From Heloderma charlesbogerti (lineage: Eukaryota; Chordata; Lepidosauria; Squamata; Helodermatidae): a stretch of 64,000 bases of DNA. Position 1 is the first letter of the stretch, and each line of letters begins with the position of its first letter. The stretch is taken from contig JANEZZ010001949.1 of assembly GCA_026122225.1 (NCBI GenBank), positions 620,001 to 684,000 of the forward strand. The letters run 5' to 3'. The position numbers and the translations under genes were made by a program. The notes below the pieces were generated by a model that saw only the letters and a program-made list of their open reading frames with translations, did no database searches and was not told the origin of the DNA. Positions 22,001 through 34,000 of the stretch are shown here, piece by piece.

Positions 22001-25000
22001 ATTAGACAACATGCAGTATTAAGTTTTTATTTGAGGTGAAAACGATGCAATTATTGGTTCCATTTTAGTGAAATGAATATTTTAAAGGAGGTAAGCAAAA
22101 TGAGGCTTTCCAAAAATTTTTTAAAGAGATGTTATTTTGAAGCATAATGTAGAGATATTGATATTGTGACACCCTACTCCAGAAATATACCTTAGCAAAA
22201 CATCAGAAGGTGAAATACATTTGTTATAAATTCAGTTAGCATACAGTCCTATGTGTGTTTAGACCAAAAAAAGTCCTACAACTCCCAGCATTCCCCAAGC
22301 TGCAAGTTGTAGAACTTTTTTTCTGTCTAAACGTGCATAGGATTGTGTCCTTAGTCTGAAAGTATTGACACTTCCAACTTAATACCTGCAGATTAATAAT
22401 GAATTAAGATTCCTTTGCACCTTGGAGGATGAGTCAGTTGGTGCCTGGCAAATACTGAACCTAGAGAACAGATACTGAGGAGGGTATAAAAGAAATATTA
22501 CTGACTCATACATTTTTTAAATTTTCTTTGCTTATTCCATTGTGTATATCAGGGGTCCCCGATGCAGTGCCCACAGGCGCCATAGCATTCACAGGCATCT
22601 CCAGTGGCACCTGCAAATGGGTCTCCAATGTGGTGCCTGCGGGCACCCGATGGAGATCGCCCCCTCGTTTCCTTCTAGCAGTTATAAATGGGTTTCAACA
22701 AAAGTGGATCAAATATCCAAATAAGTATCCATTTGAGGGTGGTGTCTATATGCCACCCATTTAAATACCGAAATCATTGTAAGGTCCTCAATCCATTGCA
22801 TTATAGGAGGTGATTGCTATTACAATACCGGAAGGATAAACAGTCTTTTAGCTGTCAAAAGGGTGCAGAGAATCCATTCACACTGACCATTTGTTAATTT
22901 CCATGAAGCAGGTAAATTTAAAAGAGTGGTACATCAGTGAATATTAAAGACTGTTCCAGTACAAAATTTATCTGTGTAATAACCTCCTCCCCAAAAGAAG
23001 CAACTACTGGGCATCGCCAAAACATATGTTCAAAAGAAGCTGTATTGCACCACCAGCAGTTAGTCAAATTAGACAATTCCTTATTAAAGAGACATTGTGG
23101 TGTCCAATAGACATGAAACAAATGTTTTTGCTGAATAAGATGCAGCCTAAGATGCAGCCTAAGATCCATAGACATGACAGCCAAACACCACAGACGTCAA
23201 AGTGGTAATCCACTGATTAGGCAGTATGTGGTGGTGCCGCCCACAGCATGGTCCCAAATGTGCCCACAGGTCCAAAAAGGTTGGGCACCCCTGGAGTATA
23301 TTGTATCACCAGATAAGCTTGTATTACATCCTATATGGTTTGGTTTATTTTCCTATACCTTGTAAATAGTTTTTTGCCATTTTTTCCCCTCTTGGTTTAA
23401 TGTTTCTATTCTCTTTTGAAAAATGATGTTCAAAAAACCATACGGTAGTGACATGGCTTATTTTACATTTTCTCTTATTTTGGATTTTTTGTTTTGACTG
23501 AGAGAAGTTGACATTTCAACTCCTAGTTGGGGTAATTTTTCAGTTCTTTAAGACTTAATGCCTCTCACAAAACTACATATTGCAAAATGAACACCTTGAA
23601 ATTTGAATAAGGAATCAAGATTTGGTTGAACTCCCCATAAAATAAGATGAACCTCGTGGAAAATAGTGTGTCTGTATTGTTCATATGGTCTTCCTAGTCT
23701 GAATAGTAATATACTTTGTGAAAATACTCATTTATTTCAGTTTGCATTGCTCTTAAGCTAAACAGTATTAAAAATGTAGGTAATACGGGCTTGAAATGGT
23801 CTTCGTAGTTATTGGGCATGGAAACAGTGAGTGGTCCTTTTTGGACAGAAGACTAAATTATGGTTTAGTGTTGCATGCATGAGCAGCACCAACCCTCAGG
23901 CTCACATTCTGCCCTCCTCTGGAGTAGCTGCTGGGTGGGGATAGGAAGTTTTGCTTTGACTTTTAAACTAACCAGAGTTTGTGGTTATGTCCATATTCAT
24001 GAAAATACTGATTAGTTTAAACCATGATTAGTTCAACAAACCAAGACCAGGCCATGGCTTGTTCTCAAACCATAGTTTAAACCAGGGTTGGGCAATGTGT
24101 GGCCCTCCAGATGTTTTGGCCTACATCTTCCATCAGCCCTAGCCACCATAGCCAATGTTGAAGGATCATAGGAGTTATAGGCCAAAACAAGAGGGCCACA
24201 AGTTGCCCACCCCTGGCTAACAAGAGTTCCCTCAAATCTGGACATTATGAGGAATTCTGGTTAGTTTAAAAGTGGAAGCAAAAGCTTCCTGTCACCCCCA
24301 TCCTTGAGGACGTACAAGAGAGGAGAGGGGGGAACATGCAAGCCTGAAGGTTGCTGATGTTTGTGCACACATAGTTTACCTTAACACTGCATCTCAACTA
24401 GACCAATGAATGCAAATAAGGTTTTCCCATGGCTTTGAATGAGAACAGGCTGAAAATACTTAGAGCTATGGATTCCAGCATTATTCTTTTATAAGCCGGA
24501 ATAACTGGGGACTTGGACTTTTACCTGCCATGGTATTAATACTTAACAAAATACAAATCATGAGCATGTGTACATCCATATACTTTATGTAAATGTATGT
24601 TTATATAAATATATGTTTAAAAGATTAGCGAGAGATGGGTGTGTCGTCTTCATCAATCTCTGTATCAAACGTACAACGTATGTACACTATGAATTTTTAA
24701 GGTTTTTTGTAGTACAAATTTAATATAGTGAATGACTTAAACAAATGGATGTTGGGACCCATGTTTTTATGTTGAGGTGAAAAGGTATTATAACTTAACA
24801 TATTTCAGAAGTATCTTTTTATTTTATTTTTAATTTACTTGAAGCAATATGAACATCTGCGGGGAAAGTATGTAAATTTTAGTGTAGTTCTTGAATATCA
24901 AAAGATGCATTCTGACTCCAAATGTAGAGTAAAATCTTTATTGAACATCTTTCTCCTCCTAGATGTTCTCAGATTTTGTTGCTACTGGGGTTGGGCTCTT

Positions 25001-28000
25001 TGTAAAGCTTCAAAAAACACAACTCCTTTCCCCAGGTTTGTTTTTGTTTGTTTTTTGTTTTAGAAGTTACCATGCTTGTCCAGCAGAGGCTGCTCGAAAT
25101 ACATCATTGCCAGTACTAATACCGCTACTTTGAGAGGAATTCCTTAGCGTTTGTTGCAGCAAAATCAACAACAAGTTTTGTGGAAGCTGAAAGGCTAACA
25201 AACATATTATGGCACAACATTTGTAAACTAGAGCAAGTAGATTGTAGCTTAAAATTATTGGTCTTTTAGGTGCCACAAGGCTCTTTGTGTTTCCATATTT
25301 GAGTTAAATGGATTCTTACTTAGAAGCTTGGCTGAAATCTATTTCTTTAGGCAATAATCTTGTATACAGTTTTAATTTTACAGTAAATCATCAATCAGAT
25401 GCTTTTTATAATGAAAGACTTTGCTGTCTTAAATGTAGTCACCGAGGATGCTCACCTGTAATCTCATCTTATTTTCTCACTTGGTAATGATTGGTAACAA
25501 TGAATAAAAACTCTGCTGACAGTAGTTTTGGGAGTGTTTTATGCAGCTAAGTTGATGGCCTCCCTTTCAAACTGTTTTGTGGTCATGTAAGAGAGACAAT
25601 CTTTCTTTCATAATGGTCTAAGTGTTCCATTCCCCACTCCATGATTAACAGTTAATAGGATTGTAGCAGTTGAGGTGCAATTTTAGTTATAGTTCACAAA
25701 TTGCCCAGTTCAGCGTACTTGATGCATACATAATCTCTGGTCCATTGTCCTGGTTCCACACATCCCTGATCAAGGGGGAGCGAAGTATATGCATCTTCCT
25801 ATTTTTATTTCTTACTTGATTACTAAAGTTGAATGTGTGTCTTTCTCTGGGAGTGAAGTGGAAATGCACATTTCATCCATGCATTTCTTAGAGCTCCCAG
25901 ACCACCTGGCTCATGGGTTTTCTGGGGGCAAGCTCACACTTCTTGCAGAGATATTGCACACAGTCTGTTTTCATATACTTCATGTTCATATTTTTCTTGG
26001 AAATTAGATACGGACATCAAACTCCTTGAAGATCAGCTTGATGAGTTAATAGTGGAGGTGGCTTCCAAGCGTAATCACTATCCCAGAAAAATGCAAATGC
26101 ATGCAGTTAGAGCCATTAAAACACAGCAAGAATTGTTGGTGAGTAACCCTAATATTTAGTTCACTGGGAAAAGATATGTGTACTTCAAGGGAAAACTAGA
26201 TTATCAATAATTTTGCTTATGACTAAGTCAGCAGATGTTTGTGAGTGTCAGAATTTGGGTTTTACTATAACACTGCTAAATTGTTATGGTGTAGCAGCTA
26301 TGAATCCCCCATTCAAATCTTACCTTGGCCATGAACTTGCTAAGTACCCTTGTAAAGGCCACACTCTGTCACCCTCTGTCTTACCCATCTACAGTGTGGG
26401 GATAATAACACTAGCCTACCTTCCAGACCTCTTACAAGTGTTATTAAGATGAATGTGAAGTGTTTTTGAATGCTAAGACTTGTCATTACTGAACATGATG
26501 CAGGGCAGGTGTGCCACAGTGCATGCCTAGCTGATTGCTTACAGGGGCCTTACATTGGCACCGATCCAATGGAAAGAGTTGAATTTGTATCTGTGGATTT
26601 GAGAAGGGGGTGTATTTTCAGAAGTCATTTACTTTGTGAAGGCAGTAGAACTGGAGTAGAGAGGAAGTGAGTGGAGGGGGAAAGAGGAACAGGTAACTGT
26701 GTTACTTTCCAATTTTTTTGCTGTGTAGCCATTGTCTCTGCTAGCATCCTTTCCTTGGGTAGATAGATTCCTAGGAGGGAATTCATATATTCTCAGAGTG
26801 AAAATTCCCATTTCTAAATGTTACCTGTTAATATCAAAACCTCCAGCCATAGACTATTTCTACTCCATCTTGTATGTTGATTTAAGATGTTGTTTAAATG
26901 AACAATTACTTGGAAAGGTATTGATTTTATTATTTACCACATTCGTATCCCATCCAAGCTCAGGGTGACATGTGGGGTTATGTTGTTGTTTTTTATGCTC
27001 ACAATAATCTTGCGTAGTAGGTAAAGCTGAGCAGTAGTGACTTGTCCAAAGCCACCCAACAAGCTTCATGGCTAAACAGGGTTAGAAGTTCCATTCCCAC
27101 CCAGTTTCATTTCCATCACTCTATCCTCTCCATCATGCTGGCTCTCTAAAGGCCAGAATAGACACTACAAGAACCATGGAACTGCTGCCGCTCTGTGTCC
27201 CTCTCACTGTCTTCCCAGTAATGTCTAGTTTTACACATCATGATGATGTGAAATCCCCTGCCACTGCCAGCCTGTGATCTGAGGCATGCAACACAACATC
27301 AATCATGTTATGAGTTACATAAAAGATTACCAGGAAGAGACTATTCGAGACATGGAGTGGTGGCAGCTCTGTGTCTCTTGTAATGTCTAGTTAGTAGATC
27401 CTTAGGTCTGATGTGGACTTCTAAGATACTTTTAAAATAGCACCACTTCTTTAGCCATGCAACAGAGGGCAGTGTTTAGATTTTCTTCTAAATTGATAAT
27501 GCAATAATTTGATAATGATAATTTGATAAATTCAGATTAGAGTTTGAAGGGATTTTTTTTGTAATAGCAGTATTTAGATAATCAGATAAAATGGGATAAG
27601 AGAGAAGGATAGATCTTTAGATGTTCCAGGTATCAGAACTACTAGATACAACTGGATATCAATCTCCCAGGCCTCTACAATCTTTAGAGGAGGCCCTGTT
27701 GTCTGTGCCATTTGGCGATGATATGAAGATGGGCCTTTTTTGCGGTGGCACCTGCCTTCTCTGTGGTGGCACCTGCCCCTTGGTAGTATGCTAGGCCTCA
27801 ATGCTGGCATGTTCTAGGCATTTATTGAGAATGTATAGTTTTACTTTGTCTTTCTTCCAGCCATGAGCAGCCTTTAAACAGTCTCTAATATGATACTATT
27901 TATTGTATTATAATATTATATATTCTTTTATAAACTGCTTCAGGATTTGTGCAAATGAGAAGCAGTATGGAAATATTGCTAATAAATACTAATAAATAAT

Positions 28001-31000
28001 AATCTTATTGCATGTCTTTCTCACTGAACCCAATTTCCCAGTCATTGTACACTCAAGAACAAGGTGTTTTGAGTTATGAATGCTGCCCCATTGTAAACAT
28101 CATAAAAACTGAAAGCAAGCCAAATACTTAGTCAAACAGACTTTAAATGTGTTTTTATTTATGTAGGGCTGCTATCAACCTATTGTGAATCCTGAAGAGA
28201 TAAAAGCAGAACCTTCTCAAGGTAACTACTTACCTTAAGCAATGAAATTATATAATTTAATGCTAACTAGAAAGTGCAGCCATTGTAAACATGTTTCATT
28301 GCATTATTATTTTCATAGCATATGACAGTCGTATGTTAAAACACTCCATAATCTGTTTATTCCGTTTCAGAGGAATAGCTGTGTTAATCTGTTGCTGCAA
28401 AAACAGAGTCTTGTGTCACCTTAAAGACTTTAGCCCATTTATTATGGCATAAGCTTTTATGAGCTAGAATGTACATCATCAGATGCATGAAGTGTTTTCT
28501 TAGGTTGGCAGGCATATGTACATATGGGTATAGAGATTTTTTTTTCCCCCTTTACACAGTTTAGGATAAACTGCATCATGCATCTGGTGATGTACATTCT
28601 AGCTCACAAAAGCTTATGCCATAATAAATATTTAAAAGTCTTTAAAGCACAGGAGTTGAACCTTGGGCTCACAGGCCAAATCTGGCCCACCTGGAGTCCC
28701 AATCTGGCTCTCCAGTGTTCTCCAGATGGCCGTACTCATTTCCCTGGCCCCACCCACTTCCCCCCCAGTCACCAATCATCTGGTGGTTCCTGGGCTTTTG
28801 CATGTTTTTTTTCCCATTCTGAACAGTTCAGGTGCCTCTCCTAAGCTTAGTTACTGGCAGTAAGAACTTTAAGCTAAAATATGCCGGTATTTTTGCTCCT
28901 CCCTTTTTGCCTTTCACTCTGCTCACCACTGGAATGTGGCTCCTGAGAACTTCTCCAAAATTGAATTTTGGCCCTTGGGGTGAAAGAGGTTCAGCACCCC
29001 TGTTCTAGATCAGTATTATCTGCTCTCATGGGCAGCAACTCCCCAGGGTCTCAGGCAGAGGTCTTTCCCCATCACCTCCTACCTGTCCCTCTTTAACTGG
29101 AGAAGCTAGGGATTGAACTCAGGACCTTCGGTATGCCAAGTACCAAAACAGAAGCACTGTGGGCCACAGGTCTGGGAAAATAGGTCCATTGCTTGTTTTG
29201 GATGAGGTTATACTCTCCCTGAAGGAACAGATGCGCAATTTGGGGCTACTCCTGGATTCATCTTTGTCACTTGAGGCTCACGTAGCTTCGGTGGCTAGGA
29301 GTGCTTATTATTAGCTTTGGCTGGTTCACCAGTGACAGCCATCCCTAACTAGGATAGCTTAGCCACAGGCATCGAGGTACAGGCACTGGTGACCTTAAGA
29401 CTGGATTACTGTAATGCACTCTATGTGGGGCTGCCTTTGGGCTTGGTCTGGAACCTGTAGTTGGTGCAGAATGCAGCGGCAAGGCTGCTAACTGGGGCCT
29501 CCTTTTGACAGAAAGCTACACCCTTGCTAAAAGAACTACACTGGCTGCCAGAAAGCTACCTGGTGAAGTTCAAGGTATTGTTAACATATAAAGCCCTAAA
29601 CGACTTGGGACCAGGCTACCTTAGGGACCGCCTCACCCCTTATGTCGCTGCCTAATCTCTGCGGTCATCAGAGAGAGCACTTCTGGTGGTGCCACATGCT
29701 CCTGAGGTTTGCTTCAAGAGCACTTGCAGTACAACATTTAGTGTAGCAGCACCCACCCTCTGGAACACCTTACCAAACGACATTGGACAGGCCCCTACAG
29801 TTCTGACCTTCAGACGTCTTCTTAAAACTCACCTCTTTACACAGGCTTTCCCTGAAGTGCGACCCAGCCAGCTATGGTTTGTAGCACACAGTAGAGTGTG
29901 GGTTTTATTGCTGATCAATTTGTATTGTGTTGTTTTTATTATATTGTTGGCCGTGGTGGCTTAGTGGTTAAGACGCTGAACTGCAGACCGGAAGGTCGGC
30001 AGGACAGCAGTTCGAGACCCGAGTGCCGCGTGACAGAGTGAGCTCCTGTCTTCAGTCCCAGCTCCTGCCAGCCTAGCAGTTCGAAAGCAAGAAATTGCAA
30101 GTAGATAAATAGGTACCGCTTCGGCGGGAAAGGTAACAGCGTTCCGTGCACCTCGGTGTTCAGTCATGCCGGCCACATGACCACAGAAGCGTCTTCGGAC
30201 AGCGCTGGCTCTTCGGCTTAGAAATGGAGATGAGCACCACACCCTAGAGTCGGACACAACTGGTTGGGGACACCTTTACCTTTTACCTTTTTTGCTTTTT
30301 ATGCTATTGTATTTTATGCTCACCACTTTGATATTGTTGTGGAAAGCAATATATACATTTGAAAAATAAATAAAAGCATGTGTGCTACAACTGACCTATA
30401 GTTCCTCCCTATGGTTAACAGATCTTGGGATACAATGTGAATTGTTCTACCTCTGTGTGTAATTATCACTAGCAGTTGGTAAATACAGCCTTAGCTGGAC
30501 AGATTATAAAGTCTTGCTATCAGGTTTGACTTGAGTTCAAGCAACATTTCCTCTTAACTTAGAAGAGTTGCTGCTTCCTCTGGAGCAAACAGTTCTCCCT
30601 TGTATGTGGCTGTCGTCACATTTGAGCCAGTGAGGTCCAGTGCTTCGAACAGCTGTCTGCAAATCCCACCCATGGACGCATGGGGTGACTTGAGGCAACT
30701 CATACCCAGCAGTAAAAGTGAATAGTAATTACTTAGCTCACCAGGTGTTGCAAAGAAGAATATTATAAGAATTGGAAATAGAAAAAGCTATAACTATATA
30801 ACAAATTTGAGTCCTTTCAGCATCTCGCAGTCATTGTCCAACAATGAGTGCTTCTTAACTATATTTCTAAATTGAGCAAAAAATAAATTGAGGACCAAAA
30901 TATTACACAGATTTGTGCACTATGTTGAGTGTATGTATTTGCACAGTGTCTGAGATGTTCACATATCCCTGTTTAGTAACTATGGTGGCCAGAAACCAAA

Positions 31001-34000
31001 GATATTTAGATTACTCACTACCTTTCATTTCCTTTTTTTCATTTCCCTGTGTTTTGGAAGCTGTGTAAATAAGTCAGTTACTAAATATCAAGTACCTTTA
31101 ACATACTATCATGTAACAGTTTCCCTGGCTAATTCCATCTTGAAAGAATTGCTGGGCCAGCTCAGTTCAGAAAGCCCAGTTCTCTGTCTTCAAATTAGGC
31201 CAGCCCAGTGCTTGTGGAAAGCTTGCAAGCAATCGTTGATAATAAAAGGGTTTTGCAATTCATAGCTTGCTGCAGCTCTTCTCACTACTGGCGCCACTTT
31301 ACAGATGGAAAACTAAGGCTAAGATGAAATAACTTGCCCAGGTTAGCCCCAAACAGTAGGATAATGGAAACTAAGGGATTGTGTTTCATGAAAACAGTGG
31401 ATTTGGGGGAGGGATTTGAAGGAGATAAGAGCATGTAGGTGTTCTGGAAGGTATTATTCTCCCATATCATATGTAAGAGTGTGCCATACTGGCTCCCAAA
31501 CATTGGTTTGCAGTGAATTGTCAGATGATGTGAACTGGCCTAGGTCCCTTTAGCTCTGTGGCAACCTCCCAGAGTCATTGAGCCACTCTGTCAAGTATCT
31601 CCTGTAACTGCTGCTGTTTTGGTTACTCAGTCCTTGTGGGGAATTGTGACCCATTTCCTCACTGCACTGCTTTGGGCCTTCCCTTCAAGGCTTGTTATTG
31701 GAAATACATTATACGTTTGAGTGGGGGTACAGAACCCTAAGCGCCTTGAGGTGGCTTCTATCCTCACATACCAAATGTTTTGTATAATTCTCTGGTGAAT
31801 CACCTAGAAAGTTGCTGGGAGTTTTGACTTCTCTGCTTCTGTAAGTCTGTTTTTGCTCCTACTGTGCTTTTATGAGTGAAATGTTGTCTTCCTGTCAATT
31901 CAGGCATATTTGTGTATTTGCTGTTTTCTATGTAAGGGAAAGTACATAAAGAGTCATTTCTAGTTAATTTCATTTTCTTTTTACTACCATAATATTAATA
32001 TTTTAAAATATGTTTTCAACTTAAGCTCCTCACTTCCTATAATTTCCTATTTCTGAGTTTGACCCAGCAGAGAGTTCTCATTTTGCAATGGGTGGGCTTT
32101 CCACTTTTTGTTTCTGGGTTTAACTTTTTTCTCTTGCTGTTTCTGTTGACAGTAAATAATTTAATTGTAATTGCAAAGAGTGAAAACTAGTGCTGACCTG
32201 AAACTACTTGTACCGTTTTGGTTTTGGTTTTGCTTATCACAGCTGAGGGAGCTGTGCAGTCTCCAGTGTTGCTCAAAAAGGCCTAAGCGGTCGGCCAGAG
32301 GGGACAAAATAATTATGCAAAACAATCTTGTCTCCTGATTAGAAGAAAGAATCTATCTTGTTGAAGGGACAAGTTTCAACACAAAAATCAAACGCCAGGA
32401 AAATCCAGGACAGAGCTTGTGACAAAGAGCAGTTTCAGTTGCATGGCTACAATTTTTATTTTTGCTGAACAAAGTGGCTGTTGTCCAGAAGCAGCAAGCA
32501 CATAGCCTTTGTATTGTCTGCAAAGGGAACTGCAGTTTCCCACTCCATGAGGTTTATGTGGAATCAGTCCAACTTTTATAGTTTCCCTAACTGACAATGC
32601 AAATGGAATTTGCTCAATGAGTTGGGTCCAAATGTAGTCCTAACTAATCTGCCTACTTGAAGCATGACTAAATCTGGATCCAATCCATTGACTATATTTC
32701 AGAGTTTTTTATGCTCTCCCCCCCCCCCTTGCTTGATGTCTGCTGCTTGAATGTGCCTCATTCAGGGCTATCTTACTCATTATATTTGCTTAGAGATGGG
32801 CTCTCCCAAGGTATTCTGTGAACTGGGAAAGACAGTATACTTGTGAGTGAGTGCTGATTCATATTTTGCTCAGCAAATGTGTTTATAGCAGTAACAACAC
32901 ATAGTGCGAAGGAGAGATGCAGGTTTGTGAACCGTCAGAGGAAGATCAAAGTTCCCTGTCACATGTACACCACATGTCAGTGAGTTCTTATTTTACAGTG
33001 AGTCCTGCTCTAAAACACACTTTGCAAATAATATATGAATTGGCCTTAGGATACAAATACGGCCCAAATGGGCTGATCTGACATGCATTCCAAGTGGAAC
33101 TGCACACTCAGGAAGGCAACTCTTTCCTTTCCTTCCTGTCTTAACAACGCAAGCGCATTGCTGCAGCCACATGGAGGAAGCAATGTATCCAGGCCAACAC
33201 ATCACCCCCAGGAGTTTTGCTTGTGTGACTCCTCCTCCCTTTCCTGAGAGAAGCTGTGTGAATGGGGCTTTCAGAAGACTGGTCTGGGCATGGACACCCT
33301 GGCTCATATATTAACTTCACCCAAACAGTAGCAGCATCAGGCTGCTTTTTTAAATGGGGGATTTTTAAACATCTGAAATGTGGCTTAGGTTGTATGCTCT
33401 CTGTGGCACAGCGTGGATTCTCTTGCATTCTGTTCAAGCTTATACTGTGTGCAAGCTTCGACTTAAGGTCTACAGTGCCCATTATGCATAGTAGATATGG
33501 TCAATATACACTTTAAATGATCTCTAGTAGTAATAGCAATCAATTGCAAAACATTTCTATGATCTTGTAGATGGAAATTTGGTATAACTCAATGAAGATC
33601 TTTCAAAACTAAGCCCTGTACTTCAAATAGATGAATACAGGCATTGCAGTAGAGCTGAATTAAACAGGTCTGGGTTATACCCAGTGCTGTGCATCTGCCA
33701 ACTGAATGGCATCTGTCAGTAAAATGGATTCCCCCTCCCACTGCATGCCCCATCCAAATTGGCTTCGTAGGATTGGGGAAACTTTCAAGAAAGAATTTGG
33801 GGGCTGCAGGGGAAAGTTCTGTTGCGCGAGAGGAAGCCCACTAATGCAATGTTGTATGTAACCCTTTGTGTTTATGGTGAAGAATCTATCAATCTGATTT
33901 CAGGAAGCAAACATCCTAGTTTCATAATATATAAAGTATCTACCTAATGACAGTTTATAGACTTCAGTTAGAAAACGTGAGTTTTTTTAATTTAAAAAGT

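Noticed and set aside
29949..30040. tRNA gene candidate (A box and B box)
   Set aside because: Part of a Sauria SINE head with no complete cloverleaf. The same applies to the SINE heads at 5952, 18205-18452, 41795 and 56420.
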